Shown here in pieces: positions 39,931 to 50,920 of a DNA stretch of 64,000 bases. The stretch is from Methylomarinum sp. Ch1-1 (lineage in GTDB: Bacteria; Pseudomonadota; Gammaproteobacteria; Methylococcales; Methylomonadaceae): positions 2,568,501 to 2,632,500 of the forward strand of contig NZ_CP157743.1 of assembly GCF_030717995.2 (NCBI RefSeq), read 5' to 3'. A program made the position numbers and the translations under genes. Numbering within the stretch: position 1 is the first letter of the stretch; the number at the start of each line of letters is the position of its first letter. The notes beneath the pieces are model-generated. The model was not told where the DNA came from. It did no database searches and saw only the letters and a program-made list of their open reading frames with translations.

Positions 39931-40492
39931 AGCGAGGGCGGTGCGCCTTCCGGGGCGGGGGGGGATTCAATCCGCTCCGAACTTTTGATCTTTAGCTTGG
40001 CGCGGGATATAAAGCTTCAGGACGAGGTTGCAAACCTCGTCCTGCTCAGGCGCCTTCCGGGGCGGGGGGGGGATTCAATCCGCTCCGAACTTTTGATCTT
40101 TAGCTTGGCGCGGGATATAAAGCTTCAGGACGAGGTTGCAAACCTCGTCCTGCTCAGTTAGCCATTGCTATACAAAAAGGGGACAGGCTACTTTAATGTC
40201 TGCATTTTCTACATTTCCGCCTTCCTTGGCGGTCAGAACAAAAATCGGTCATGCCGCGCACACTTCTTTCAGCGCGACCTGATGCCGCCTTAACCCTTGG
40301 TAATTTATGATTCTTTTATCCCGAACTGAGGTTGCTTAGGGCGGGGCGGGTTATTCAACCCGCTCCGAACGTTCGCTTATTAGCTTGGCGCGGGATATGA
40401 AGCTTCAGGACGAGGTTGCAAACCTCGTCCTGCTCAGTATCGGCCATGCCGCACGCAATAATATTGACTATGTGCTCGCGCCCTTATCCGAA
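39931..40492. repeat. 562-bp intergenic array of palindromes
   Basis: A 108-bp unit occurs twice in tandem (about 39947-40048 and 40049-40158) and a third diverged copy sits at about 40335-40438. Each ends in a perfect palindrome with arms CAGGACGAGGTT and AACCTCGTCCTG (40018-40044, 40126-40152, 40406-40432). Between, 40198-40235 carries a fragment shared with 25.49-25.53 kb. No gene is supported; ispG ends at 40493. Confidence 0.75.
40018..40432. repeat. Three copies of a 27-bp perfect hairpin
   Basis: At 40018-40044, 40126-40152 and 40406-40432. Twelve-base arms with a three-base loop. Between convergent nnrS and ispG they could halt transcription both ways, though no T run follows. Confidence 0.75.
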
Positions 40493-41713
40493 TTATTGTG
40501 CGCTGTAATGCGACTCGATGTATTTCTCCACCAACACTTGGAATTCCTCGGCGATTTTGTCGCCTTTCAGCGTGACCGTTTTAACACCGTCTTCATAAAC
40601 CGGCGCTACCGGCGATTCGCCGGTGCCGGGCAGGCTGATGCCGATGTTGGCATTTTTGCTTTCTCCGGGACCGTTGACCACGCAGCCCATGACCGCGACT
40701 TCCATTTCTTCCACGCCGTGGTATTTGTTTTTCCAGATCGGCATCTGGTCGCGTAAATACGCTTGAATGTCCTGGGCCAGACGCTGAAAATAGTCGCTGG
40801 TGGTGCGTCCGCAGCCGGGACAGGCGATGACCAATGGCGTAAACGAGCGGAAGCCCATCGTTTGCAGCAGTTCTTGCGCAACCACGACTTCCTTGGTTCG
40901 GGCGGTGCCGGGTTCGGGCGTCAGCGAGATGCGTATGGTATCGCCGATGCCTTGCTGCATTAGCACGGCTAACGCGGCCGAGGAAGAAACGATGCCTTTC
41001 GAGCCCATGCCGGCCTCGGTCAGACCGAGATGTAGGGCGTAGTCGCAGCGTTCGGAAATATCCTGATAAATGCTGATCAGTTCCTGTACGTTGCTGATTT
41101 TGCAAGACAAAATGATCTTGTCTTTACCCAGGCCGTATTCTTGCGCCTTGGCGGCGCTTTCCAAAGCGGAAAGGACGATCGCTTCCCGGGTGATGGCCGG
41201 CAATTCCTGAGGATTGGCTTTTTTACGGTTTTCATCGAGCAGGCGGGTGAGTACCGATTGATCCAAGCTGCCGCCGTTGACGCCGATACGCACCGGTTTG
41301 TCGTAACGGCAGGCAAATTCAATCATTTGTTGGAACTGAGGATCGCGGTTCTTGCCACGACCAACATTGCCGGGGTTAATGCGGAATTTACTCAGTGCTT
41401 CGGCGCAAGCCGGGTATTTTTCCAGCAATTTGTGTCCATTGAAGTGAAAATCGCCGACGATGGGCACCGAAAAGCCTTTTTGATCCAGTTGGTTTCTGAT
41501 TTCTGGCACCGCTTTGGCGGCTTCTTCGGTGTTGACCGTGACTCTGACGAGCTCTGAGCCGGCCATAGACAACTCAATGATTTGCTGTACCGTGCTTGCT
41601 ATGTCCGCGGTATCGGTGTTTGTCATTGACTGAACGACGATCGGGGCGCCTCCACCCACTTTGACATCGCCGACCAGAACTTGTTGTGTTTGTTTTCTCG
41701 GGCTAATTGACAT
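40493..41713 (-). CDS. ispG: (E)-4-hydroxy-3-methylbut-2-enyl-diphosphate synthase
   Basis: A 406-residue [4Fe-4S] enzyme of the MEP isoprenoid pathway. The TIM-barrel domain begins [27 protein letters not shown]; the cluster ligands are in [13 protein letters not shown] and CVVNGPGES in the C-terminal domain. The catalytic Glu follows in [16 protein letters not shown]. Slightly longer than E. coli IspG (about 372) through C-terminal and internal additions common to this group. It is a single gene on this strand and starts at an ATG at 41713. Confidence 0.97.
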   Translation of the reverse strand: MSISPRKQTQQVLVGDVKVGGGAPIVVQSMTNTDTADIASTVQQIIELSMAGSELVRVTVNTEEAAKAVPEIRNQLDQKGFSVPIVGDFHFNGHKLLEKYPACAEALSKFRINPGNVGRGKNRDPQFQQMIEFACRYDKPVRIGVNGGSLDQSVLTRLLDENRKKANPQELPAITREAIVLSALESAAKAQEYGLGKDKIILSCKISNVQELISIYQDISERCDYALHLGLTEAGMGSKGIVSSSAALAVLMQQGIGDTIRISLTPEPGTARTKEVVVAQELLQTMGFRSFTPLVIACPGCGRTTSDYFQRLAQDIQAYLRDQMPIWKNKYHGVEEMEVAVMGCVVNGPGESKNANIGISLPGTGESPVAPVYEDGVKTVTLKGDKIAEEFQVLVEKYIESHYSAQ

Positions 41714-41827
41714 GATAAAAATTTAATTTTCAATAAATACGAAGTTATCTGAAAGAATTATGCTGAATTTACTATAATTCGATTTTCGAAATTATACTCC
41801 ATACCGGATAGACAAAAGAGTTAAATT

Positions 41828-42556
41828 GTGCGGATAAATTATTTTTCTGACATTCACCTGGAATTTGGTGAGCTGGCAAAGCCGGAGAACGATGCCGAGT
41901 TGATTATTGCTGCCGGTGATATTGGTGTTTACGAGCAGGGAGTTGAATGGCTCAAGTCTTTGAACAAAAAGGTTGTTTATGTTGCCGGTAATCATGAGTT
42001 CTATGCGAACGAATACAATGACACCTTGAGAGTGATACGGGCGGGATGCGAGGGCAGTAATATCGTGTTTCTGGAAAACGAGATCTTGATTTATCAAGGT
42101 GTGCGTTTTTTAGGCTGTACCCTATGGGCGGACTTGTTTGCCGAGGGTGATGAGAAGGCGCTTGCCTTGGGAGCCAGTCTCAATGATTTTAGAAAGATCA
42201 CCTATAAAGACTATGCCTTCAATCAAAAAATCTTCTCGAAACTGTATCAAAGATCCAGGCAGTGGCTGGTCGAGCAGTTGGAGCAGCCTTTTGAGGGTAA
42301 AACCGTTGTGATCACTCATCATGCTCCGACAGAATGGAGCTGGAATGATGCGCCAAGCGCATTGAAAAAATTGGCTTATTGCAATGATTTGAAGGAGTTG
42401 TTTCATCAGTATGAAATCGCCGCCTGGTTTCATGGTCATGTGCATAGTTTGGGCGATTACCGGATTGCCGGTGCGCGTATCTTAAGCAATCCCAGGGGCT
42501 ATTATGGACGCAAATTGGTTGAGCAATTCGATGTTAATCGAACGGTGACTATATGA
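41828..42556 (+). CDS. Calcineurin-like metallophosphoesterase
   Basis: A 242-residue phosphoesterase with all metal motifs: DIH (Asp8, His10), GDIG, GNHEFY, ITHHAPTEWS and GHVHSLGDYRI. This arrangement (Asp-x-His, Gly-Asp, Gly-Asn-His-Glu, Gly-His-x-His) binds two metals and hydrolyses phosphomonoesters or diesters; the substrate is unknown. The start is a GTG at 41828 with AAAGAG before it. It stands alone between divergent ispG and the nqr operon. Codons are slightly more AT-rich than those of its neighbours. Confidence 0.9.
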   Translation: MRINYFSDIHLEFGELAKPENDAELIIAAGDIGVYEQGVEWLKSLNKKVVYVAGNHEFYANEYNDTLRVIRAGCEGSNIVFLENEILIYQGVRFLGCTLWADLFAEGDEKALALGASLNDFRKITYKDYAFNQKIFSKLYQRSRQWLVEQLEQPFEGKTVVITHHAPTEWSWNDAPSALKKLAYCNDLKELFHQYEIAAWFHGHVHSLGDYRIAGARILSNPRGYYGRKLVEQFDVNRTVTI

Positions 42557-44322
<1,766 letters not shown>

Positions 44323-45525
44323 ATGTCGGCTAGAGACTTTTTAGATAGCATAGAGCCGCATTTTACAACAGGTGGTAAGTTAGAGAAGTATTACGGTCTC
44401 TACGAGATGGTCGATACTTTTCTCTATACGCCCTCTGATGTAACACGCGGCAAAACCCATGTTCGTGATGGCAATGACCTGAAACGGACCATGACTTTTG
44501 TAGTCATTGCGACGTTCTTTTGCATCATGATGGCAATGTATAACACCGGTTATCAAGCCAACCTGGCGATGGAAGCGATGGGGCTGGAAAAGGCCAATAG
44601 TTGGCGCAGCATTCCAATGATGCTGTTTGGCTATAACCCGATGAATCCGCTTTCAAACTTCGTCCATGGCGCCTTGTATTTTCTGCCGATTTACATCGTC
44701 ACATTGGCTGTCGGCGGTATCTGGGAAGTGTTGTTCGCTACCGTCCGAGGCCATGAAGTCAACGAGGGTTTCCTGGTTTCGTCGATGCTGTATACCTTGA
44801 TCATGCCGCCCGATATGCCTTTATGGCAAGTCGCCCTGGGTATTTCCTTCGGTATCGTGATCGGCAAAGAAGTCTTCGGCGGCACCGGTAAAAACTTCCT
44901 GAATCCCGCCTTGACCGGACGTGCGTTCTTGTTCTTCGCTTATCCGGCTTCCATTTCAGGCGATTCGGTTTGGGTCGGGGTCGATGGTTATACCGCGGCG
45001 ACACCATTAGGCCTGGCGGCGCAAGGCGGTTTGGATGCCGTTCAAAACGCCGGTTACGGCTGGTTTCAAACCTTCATGGGCTTCATGCCGGGTTCAATCG
45101 GTGAAACCTCGACGCTGGCTATTATTATCGGCGCGGCGTTTCTGCTCTATACCCGAGTCGCTTCCTACCGAATCATGGGCGGTGTGTTGATCGGTATGAT
45201 CGCTACTACGGTGCTGTTCAACTCGATCGGCAGTGATAGCAATCCGATGTTCGCTTTCCCTTGGTATTGGCATCTGACCGTCGGCGGCTTTGCCTTCGGC
45301 ATGGTCTATATGGCGACCGACCCGGTTAGTGCCGCGATGACTAATACCGGGCGCTGGATATTCGGTGCGTTGATCGGTGTGATGGTGGTGCTGGTTCGTG
45401 TTGTCAACCCGGCTTTCCCTGAAGGAATGATGTTGTCCATATTGTTTGCCAATATGTTCGCACCTGTTATTGATTATTTTGTCGTTCAGGCAAATGTTAG
45501 AAGAAGGATGAAGCGTCATGTCTAA
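44323..45525 (+). CDS. nqrB: Na+-NQR subunit B (FMN-bearing membrane subunit)
   Basis: A 400-residue integral membrane subunit with about ten helices. It carries covalent FMN and takes part in sodium transfer. The FMN-attachment threonine should be Thr227 in DGYTAATPLG, where family members usually read SGAT; here the first two positions are TA instead of SG. Other marks are FMIMAMYNTGYQ-like helix 1 with Gly and the FGGTGKNFLNPALTGRAFLFFAYP segment. No gap to nqrA and an eight-base overlap with nqrC show tight coupling. Confidence 0.97.
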   Translation: MSARDFLDSIEPHFTTGGKLEKYYGLYEMVDTFLYTPSDVTRGKTHVRDGNDLKRTMTFVVIATFFCIMMAMYNTGYQANLAMEAMGLEKANSWRSIPMMLFGYNPMNPLSNFVHGALYFLPIYIVTLAVGGIWEVLFATVRGHEVNEGFLVSSMLYTLIMPPDMPLWQVALGISFGIVIGKEVFGGTGKNFLNPALTGRAFLFFAYPASISGDSVWVGVDGYTAATPLGLAAQGGLDAVQNAGYGWFQTFMGFMPGSIGETSTLAIIIGAAFLLYTRVASYRIMGGVLIGMIATTVLFNSIGSDSNPMFAFPWYWHLTVGGFAFGMVYMATDPVSAAMTNTGRWIFGALIGVMVVLVRVVNPAFPEGMMLSILFANMFAPVIDYFVVQANVRRRMKRHV

Positions 45526-46372
45526 TGGAAACTTAAAAGAACGATTGGAAAATTGTGAACACTATCAGAAGTTCAATGCCTATAAGAATAAGGTGTTGGC
45601 GCTAAGTAACGAAAGCCTGGAAAAAACCATTGCCGTCGCCTTATCATTGTGTTTCGTCTGTGCGATTCTGGTGTCATTCGCGGCGGTTGCGTTAAGACCG
45701 ATCCAAGCGACCAATAAAGCGATGGATATGAAGAAAAATATTCTCGATGTCGCTGGTTTATTGGGGGAAGGCGCCGATATACACCAGGAGTTCGCCGATA
45801 AGATCGAAGTTAAGTTGGTCGATATCGAAACGGGTGACTATGTCGAAGACATGGACCCTGCGCAGTATGATCAGCGTAAAGCGGCTAAGGATCCGGAACA
45901 AAATATCGCTATTCCATCGGAAAAGGATATCGCCAGCATCAGAACCAAGGCGAAAATCGCCAAGGTTTATCTGGTGAAGGAAGGAGATCAGTTGCAATCG
46001 ATCATCCTGCCTATTCATGGTTATGGCCTATGGTCCACGATGTATGGTTTCTTGGCGCTGGAAGCGGATGGACAAACCGTCAAGAGCATCAACTTCTATG
46101 ATCAGGCGGAAACCCCGGGGCTGGGCGGTGAAGTTGTGAATCCGAATTGGCGGGCCTTATGGCAGGGCAAGAAGGTTTACAACGAAGCCGGCGAGCCGGT
46201 GTTGACCCTGATTAAAGGCACCGTTGATGAGAGTAAACCGGGTTCCGAATATAAAGTCGATGGCTTGGCCGGTGCTACTTTGACCAGTAACGGTGTCAGC
46301 AACTTGATTAAATACTGGATGAGTGCCGAAGGATTCGCGCCTTATCTGGATAAGATTAGAAGCGAGGGCTAG
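45518..46372 (+). CDS. nqrC: Na+-NQR subunit C (FMN-bearing periplasmic subunit)
   Basis: A 284-residue subunit with one N-terminal membrane helix (about 38-58) and a periplasmic FMN-binding domain. The covalent FMN site is Thr254 in DGLAGATLTSNGV, matching the flavin-transfer consensus SGAT/AGAT. PIHGYGLWSTMYGFLALEADGQTVKSINFYDQAETPGLGGE is the family signature. FMN is attached by ApbE, encoded in the same operon. Overlaps nqrB by eight bases; nqrD follows after nine. Confidence 0.97.
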   Translation: MSNGNLKERLENCEHYQKFNAYKNKVLALSNESLEKTIAVALSLCFVCAILVSFAAVALRPIQATNKAMDMKKNILDVAGLLGEGADIHQEFADKIEVKLVDIETGDYVEDMDPAQYDQRKAAKDPEQNIAIPSEKDIASIRTKAKIAKVYLVKEGDQLQSIILPIHGYGLWSTMYGFLALEADGQTVKSINFYDQAETPGLGGEVVNPNWRALWQGKKVYNEAGEPVLTLIKGTVDESKPGSEYKVDGLAGATLTSNGVSNLIKYWMSAEGFAPYLDKIRSEG

Positions 46373-46381
46373 GAGATCATC

Positions 46382-47062
46382 ATGAGTGCTGTAATAAATA
46401 ACGAAACTAAAAAAGTATTGACCGAACCGTTGGTCAATAACAATCCGATCACCTTACAGGTGCTGGGTATCTGTTCGGCATTGGCGGTGACTTCGCAAAT
46501 GTCTACTTCACTGATCATGGCCATTGCGTTGACCTCGGTCACGGCCTGTTCCAGCGCCGCGATCAGTGCGATCAGGAACCATATTCCAGGCAGTATCCGT
46601 ATTATCGTGCAAATGACGATTATTGCCTCGTTGGTGATCGTGGTCGATCAGATTTTGAAGGCTTTCGCCTACGAAATCAGCAAGCAATTGTCGGTATTCG
46701 TCGGCTTGATTATCACCAACTGTATCGTGATGGGGCGCGCCGAAGCTTATGCGATGAAAAATCCGCCAATGGCGAGTTTTATCGACGGCATCGGTAACGG
46801 CTTAGGCTACAGTTTGATTCTGGTCATCGTCGCTTTTTTCAGAGAATTGCTGGGTTCCGGCAAATTATTGGGCATCGAGGTGTTTCAGTTGACCAAAGAC
46901 GGCGGCTGGTACGATCCGAATGGCTTGATGTTGTTGCCGCCTAGTGCATTCTTCATCATCGGCTTGATTATTTGGGTGTTCCGCCAATGGAAACCGGAGC
47001 AAGTTGAACATCAGGATTTCCAAATCATGGATATTGCTCACGGTGAAGGAGGGCATCACTAA
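46382..47062 (+). CDS. nqrD: Na+-NQR subunit D
   Basis: A 226-residue membrane subunit with six helices, homologous to NqrE and RnfA/RnfE. Hallmarks: [28 protein letters not shown] and [43 protein letters not shown], with the conserved NCIVMGR cysteine that helps bind the intramembrane iron centre between NqrD and NqrE. The stop overlaps the nqrE start (TAATG). Length is slightly above Vibrio NqrD through the histidine-ending tail. Confidence 0.97.
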   Translation: MSAVINNETKKVLTEPLVNNNPITLQVLGICSALAVTSQMSTSLIMAIALTSVTACSSAAISAIRNHIPGSIRIIVQMTIIASLVIVVDQILKAFAYEISKQLSVFVGLIITNCIVMGRAEAYAMKNPPMASFIDGIGNGLGYSLILVIVAFFRELLGSGKLLGIEVFQLTKDGGWYDPNGLMLLPPSAFFIIGLIIWVFRQWKPEQVEHQDFQIMDIAHGEGGHH

Positions 47063-47670
47063 TGGATGCATATGTCAGTCTTTTTGTTAAAGCGGTTTTC
47101 GTTGAAAACCTGGCGTTGGCTTTTTTCCTGGGGATGTGTACATTCCTGGCGGTCTCGAAGAAAATTTCGACGGCTATGGGGCTGGGGATTGCGGTATTAA
47201 TCGTGCAAGCCATCACCGTGCCGGTGAATAACATCATCTATCACACCTTGCTTAAAGAAGATGCCCTGTCGTGGATGGGGATTACCGGCGTAGACCTGAG
47301 TTTCTTGGCGCTATTGAGCTGTATCGGCATGATCGCCGCCTTGGTGCAGATTCTGGAAATGGTGCTGGATAAATTCTTTCCCGCGCTGTATCACGCCCTG
47401 GGTGTATTCCTGCCGTTGATTACGGTGAACTGCGCGATTCTCGGTGGCAGTCTGTTCATGATCGAACGTGATTATGATTTGACCGAAAGTGTCGTTTACG
47501 GCGTAGGCAGTGGTTTTGGCTGGGCATTGGCTATCACGGTTTTGGCCGGTGTGCGCGAAAAACTCAAATACAGCGATATCCCCGCCGGTTTGCAGGGGCT
47601 GGGTATCACCTTTATTACCGCGGGTCTGATGTCGCTAGGCTTCATGGCTTTTTCTGGAATCCAACTTTAG
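47062..47670 (+). CDS. nqrE: Na+-NQR subunit E
   Basis: A 202-residue six-helix membrane subunit, inverted-topology partner of NqrD. Conserved segments: [30 protein letters not shown] and [21 protein letters not shown], the cysteines of which line the shared iron site. Its ATG overlaps the nqrD stop; nqrF begins 12 bases after its own stop. Confidence 0.97.
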   Translation: MDAYVSLFVKAVFVENLALAFFLGMCTFLAVSKKISTAMGLGIAVLIVQAITVPVNNIIYHTLLKEDALSWMGITGVDLSFLALLSCIGMIAALVQILEMVLDKFFPALYHALGVFLPLITVNCAILGGSLFMIERDYDLTESVVYGVGSGFGWALAITVLAGVREKLKYSDIPAGLQGLGITFITAGLMSLGFMAFSGIQL

Positions 47671-47682
47671 GAAGGTTTAGTA

Positions 47683-48903
47683 ATGCTTGAAATTGCATTA
47701 GGCGTAATATTTTTCACGGTGATCGTGATTGCGCTGGTATTTATCATTATCGGTGCGAAGAGCAAACTGGTGGCTTCAGGGGATGTTGAAGTTCTGATCA
47801 ATGATGAGAAGAAAATTCATGTACCGGTGGGCTCGAAATTATTAACAGCGCTGGCCAACAATAAATTATTCGTTCCCTCGGCTTGTGGCGGCGGCGGCAC
47901 CTGTGCTCAGTGTCGCGTCAAGGTGGTGAAGGGCGGCGGTGAAATCCTGCCGACAGAAATGTCTCATATCACCAAGCGTGAGGCGGCGGGAGGCGAACGC
48001 CTTTCCTGCCAGGTGACGGTGAAACAAGACATGGAAATCGAAGTAGAAGACAGCGTCTTCGGCGTCAAGAAATGGGAATGCACGGTCAAATCAAACGACA
48101 ACGTGGCGACCTTTATCAAGGAATTAGTGCTGGATTTGCCGGAGGGTGAAGCCATTAATTATCGCGCCGGCGGTTATATCCAAATCGAGTGTCCTCCGCA
48201 TGTTTCCCGCTATAAAGACATGGATATCGGCGAGGAATACCGTGAAGATTGGGATAAATACGATTTGTGGCGTTATGTTTCCGAAGTCAAAGAGCCGGCC
48301 TTGCGCGCATACTCGATGGCGTCCTATCCGGAAGAAAAGGAAATTATGCTGAACGTGCGTATCGCGACGCCACCGCCGGGTGCGCCGGACAGCGTGCCCC
48401 CAGGCGTGATGTCGTCGTACATCTTTAATCTGAAGCCTGGCGATAAAGCGATCATTTCGGGTCCTTATGGTGAATTCTTCGCCAGAGACACCGATAATGA
48501 AATGATCTTCGTCGGCGGGGGCGCCGGTATGGCGCCGATGCGTTCGCATATCTTCGATCAGCTGCGCAGATTGAAATCGAAACGTAAGATGACGTTCTGG
48601 TACGGTGCGCGTAGTAAACGCGAGATGTTCTATGTCGAGGATTTCGACATGCTGGCGGCCGAGAACGATAACTTCGAATGGCATGTGGCCTTGTCCGATC
48701 CATTACCGGAAGACAATTGGGAAGGCTATACCGGATTCATTCATAATGTATTGTTCGAAGAATACATTAAGAACCATCCGGCGCCGGAAGATTGTGAGTA
48801 CTATCTATGCGGGCCACCGATCATGAACTCATCGGTGATCAACATGCTGATTGAAAACGGTGTTGAGAGAGAAAACATCATGCTGGACGATTTCGGCGGC
48901 TAG
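47683..48903 (+). CDS. nqrF: Na+-NQR subunit F (NADH dehydrogenase, FAD and 2Fe-2S)
   Basis: A 406-residue electron-input subunit. An N-terminal membrane helix (about 3-25), a ferredoxin-like 2Fe-2S domain with Cys68, Cys74, Cys77 and Cys109 ([11 protein letters not shown] and LSCQV), an FAD domain (RAYSMASYP, about residue 208) and an NADH domain ([16 protein letters not shown], then YYLCGPPIM and C-terminal LDDFGG). All cofactor residues are intact. It is followed by the apbE-nqrM maturation pair after a hairpin. Confidence 0.98.
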   Translation: MLEIALGVIFFTVIVIALVFIIIGAKSKLVASGDVEVLINDEKKIHVPVGSKLLTALANNKLFVPSACGGGGTCAQCRVKVVKGGGEILPTEMSHITKREAAGGERLSCQVTVKQDMEIEVEDSVFGVKKWECTVKSNDNVATFIKELVLDLPEGEAINYRAGGYIQIECPPHVSRYKDMDIGEEYREDWDKYDLWRYVSEVKEPALRAYSMASYPEEKEIMLNVRIATPPPGAPDSVPPGVMSSYIFNLKPGDKAIISGPYGEFFARDTDNEMIFVGGGAGMAPMRSHIFDQLRRLKSKRKMTFWYGARSKREMFYVEDFDMLAAENDNFEWHVALSDPLPEDNWEGYTGFIHNVLFEEYIKNHPAPEDCEYYLCGPPIMNSSVINMLIENGVERENIMLDDFGG

Positions 48904-48933
48904 TTCGCTTTTGTCGAATTTATTCAATGAAGA

Positions 48934-48960
48934 CATCCTTCTCCTGATTGGAGAAGGATG
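48934..48960 (+). promoter_or_regulatory. Perfect 11-bp hairpin covering the apbE ribosome binding site
   Basis: CATCCTTCTCC pairs perfectly with GGAGAAGGATG around TGATT. The right arm is the GGAGAAGG ribosome binding site of apbE and even includes the first of two candidate ATGs. It could lower apbE translation relative to nqrF or partly terminate transcription. No T run follows. Confidence 0.6.
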
Positions 48961-48963
48961 GAA

Positions 48964-50025
48964 ATGAAAAAATCAATGAGCATAAGATCAATGAAGCGAG
49001 GAGTAGGCTTGGGCCTGCTTCTCGTTTTTTTATTAGCGGGCTGCGAAATGCAGTCGCGCTCCAATCAACCTTATCCATTCCAATATAGCAATGGAACGAT
49101 GGGGACCAGTTTCACGATAAAAGTCAGCCAGTTACCGGAAGCGGTCGGCGACGCATCGTTAAAACAGCAAATCGATGCCTTATTGGCGTTGATTAATGGA
49201 CAAATGTCCACTTATCTGCCGGATTCTGAACTATCTCGATTTAATAACAGTCAATCGACTGAATGGCGGGGGGTTTCGCCTTCATTGTTCGAGGTCTTGG
49301 CAAAAGCCAAGCAGGTGCATGAACAATCGCATGGCGCATTTGACGTGACCGTCGGCCCCTTGGTTAATTTGTGGGGTTTCGGACCGGATCCGATGAATTT
49401 TGTCGCGCCGCCGGCAGAACAAATCGCCGAAAAATTACAGGTGATCGGATCCGAGCATTTATCGCTCAATGAGAGTGAAAACTCGGTCAGAAAAGACATT
49501 GCCGCGCTTTATATCGATTTGTCGGGGCTGGCGAAAGGCTATGCGGTAGATCGGGTCGCCTTGCTCTTGGAAGAACGAGGCATAAGGCATTACATGGTCG
49601 AGATTGGTGGTGAAATTAGGTTGAAAGGGCAGAATATTCAGGGAGAGCCTTGGCGCATTGCGATCGAAAAGCCGACCGCCGACAGTCGCATGATTCAGAA
49701 GGTCTTGCCGATTAGCGATATCGCGATGGCGACCTCGGGTGATTATCGGAATTTCTTTGAAGTCGATGGTGTGCGTTTTTCCCATACCATCGATCCGCGT
49801 AATGGCCGTCCTATCACCCATAAGCTGGCCTCTGTCACGGTGTTGAGCGAGACTTCGATGGTTGCCGATGCCTGGGCGACTGCACTGATGGTGCTGGGCC
49901 CGACGCAGGGCTTGCAGTTGGCGGAACAGCAACACATACCCGCGTTGTTTATTATCAAAACCGATGTTGGCTTTATCGAAAAAAGCAGCTCGGCATTTAG
50001 CGACTTTTTCAAGGTGAAATCATGA
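48964..50025 (+). CDS. apbE: FAD:protein FMN transferase
   Basis: A 353-residue lipoprotein that attaches FMN to threonines of NqrB and NqrC. A lipobox LLAGC lies near residue 22-26. The catalytic domain shows NGTMGTSFTIKV, GAFDVTVGPLVNLWGFGP, DLSGLAKGYAVDRVA, YMVEIGGEIRLKG, and SGDYRNFFEVDGVRFSHTIDPRNGRP with the magnesium-binding Asp. The second ATG (48964) is preferred because GGAGAAGG is at ideal distance; the ATG at 48958 lies in the site itself. Overlaps nqrM by four bases (ATGA). Confidence 0.95.
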   Translation: MKKSMSIRSMKRGVGLGLLLVFLLAGCEMQSRSNQPYPFQYSNGTMGTSFTIKVSQLPEAVGDASLKQQIDALLALINGQMSTYLPDSELSRFNNSQSTEWRGVSPSLFEVLAKAKQVHEQSHGAFDVTVGPLVNLWGFGPDPMNFVAPPAEQIAEKLQVIGSEHLSLNESENSVRKDIAALYIDLSGLAKGYAVDRVALLLEERGIRHYMVEIGGEIRLKGQNIQGEPWRIAIEKPTADSRMIQKVLPISDIAMATSGDYRNFFEVDGVRFSHTIDPRNGRPITHKLASVTVLSETSMVADAWATALMVLGPTQGLQLAEQQHIPALFIIKTDVGFIEKSSSAFSDFFKVKS

Positions 50026-50207
50026 CTTATTTTTTGGCGACTTTCGTATTTATGTTGATAGTCATCGTGATCATGGCTGTCGGCGTCATTTTTGGGAGAA
50101 AGGCCATTAAAGGTTCTTGTGGCGGCGCCAATAATGGCAATTGCGTTTGTGTGGAAAAATGCGATAAAAGAAAAAAACTTGAGGCTGAATCGGAAGGAAA
50201 GCTGTAA
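50022..50207 (+). CDS. nqrM: Na+-NQR maturation protein NqrM
   Basis: A 61-residue membrane protein (DUF539) needed to assemble the iron centre between NqrD and NqrE. One membrane helix (about 3-24), FGRKAIKGSCGG, then the cysteine pattern GNCVCVEKC, four cysteines in all, proposed to deliver iron. Its ATG overlaps the apbE stop. Last gene of the operon; a repeat region follows. Confidence 0.94.
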   Translation: MTYFLATFVFMLIVIVIMAVGVIFGRKAIKGSCGGANNGNCVCVEKCDKRKKLEAESEGKL

Positions 50208-50511
50208 AATATTTATTAGTGCCGGATGCCGCTAAGGCTTAGCGCAACGTAATTATTCAGCGTACTTTTAACAGAGGGAGTCGATTATTGATTTATCGGG
50301 CTGTCTGCAACAGGCAGTTTTTGCTCTGACCGCCAAGGAAGTGCAAGTGCCGCGTGAAGCAGGATGCTGTTAGGTGCTGGGAAATCTATGACCGACTGCC
50401 TAAGCACTGAAAGATCCTGAATCGTTACAGCGCAACAGGCTATTCGCCGAGCATTAGGACTGTATGTCCGGCTTCAAACCAGGATTAACATTATTGATAT
50501 GAGGACTTCTT
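50208..50511. repeat. 304-bp intergenic stretch of repeat fragments
   Basis: About 50275-50340 is the reverse complement of about 25500-25570. 50342-50358 matches part of the 32-bp direct repeats at 25.3 kb. TTAGGTGCTGGG at 50371-50382 is a right-arm remnant of the 69-bp element without its left arm. No gene is supported. Confidence 0.65.
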
Positions 50512-50907
50512 ATGCTGGCTAAAATCACCATAGCTGAATATATGACGAAACACGTCTTCACGGTAAAAAAAGAAACAAGTGTTTTACAGGCCATTACATC
50601 GTTGTTAGCCCATAAAGTGACGTGCGCGCCGGTAGTCGACGAGCACGGCAAACTAGTCGGCATGTTTTCAGAAAAGGACAGCATGAAGGTCGTCCTTAAT
50701 TGCGCATACAATCAAGGCATGAGCGGCAAGGTCGGAGAGTTCATGACTAAGGAGATCTTAACGGTGAACGCCGACGACAGCGTTGTCGATTTGGCTGAAA
50801 GATTTAAGGATTCATCGGTCAGAAGTTTTCCGGTGTGCGAGGATGGTGCATTGATCGGCATCGTCAGCAGAACCGATGTGTTGAAAGCGCTGATTTCGAT
50901 TAAGTAA
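50512..50907 (+). CDS. Tandem CBS-domain protein
   Basis: A 131-residue soluble protein made of two CBS domains: residues about 7-63 (IAEYMTKHVFTVKKETSVLQAITSLL to LVGMFSEKD) and 75-129 (VGEFMTKEILTVNADDSVVDLAERF to LIGIVSRTDVLKAL). Such pairs bind adenosyl nucleotides and act as energy or redox sensors; the partner is unknown. AGGA lies near the ATG. sbcB begins 13 bases after its stop, so they may share a transcript, though no functional link is known. Confidence 0.9.
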   Translation: MLAKITIAEYMTKHVFTVKKETSVLQAITSLLAHKVTCAPVVDEHGKLVGMFSEKDSMKVVLNCAYNQGMSGKVGEFMTKEILTVNADDSVVDLAERFKDSSVRSFPVCEDGALIGIVSRTDVLKALISIK

Positions 50908-50920
50908 TTCTTTCGCAGTC

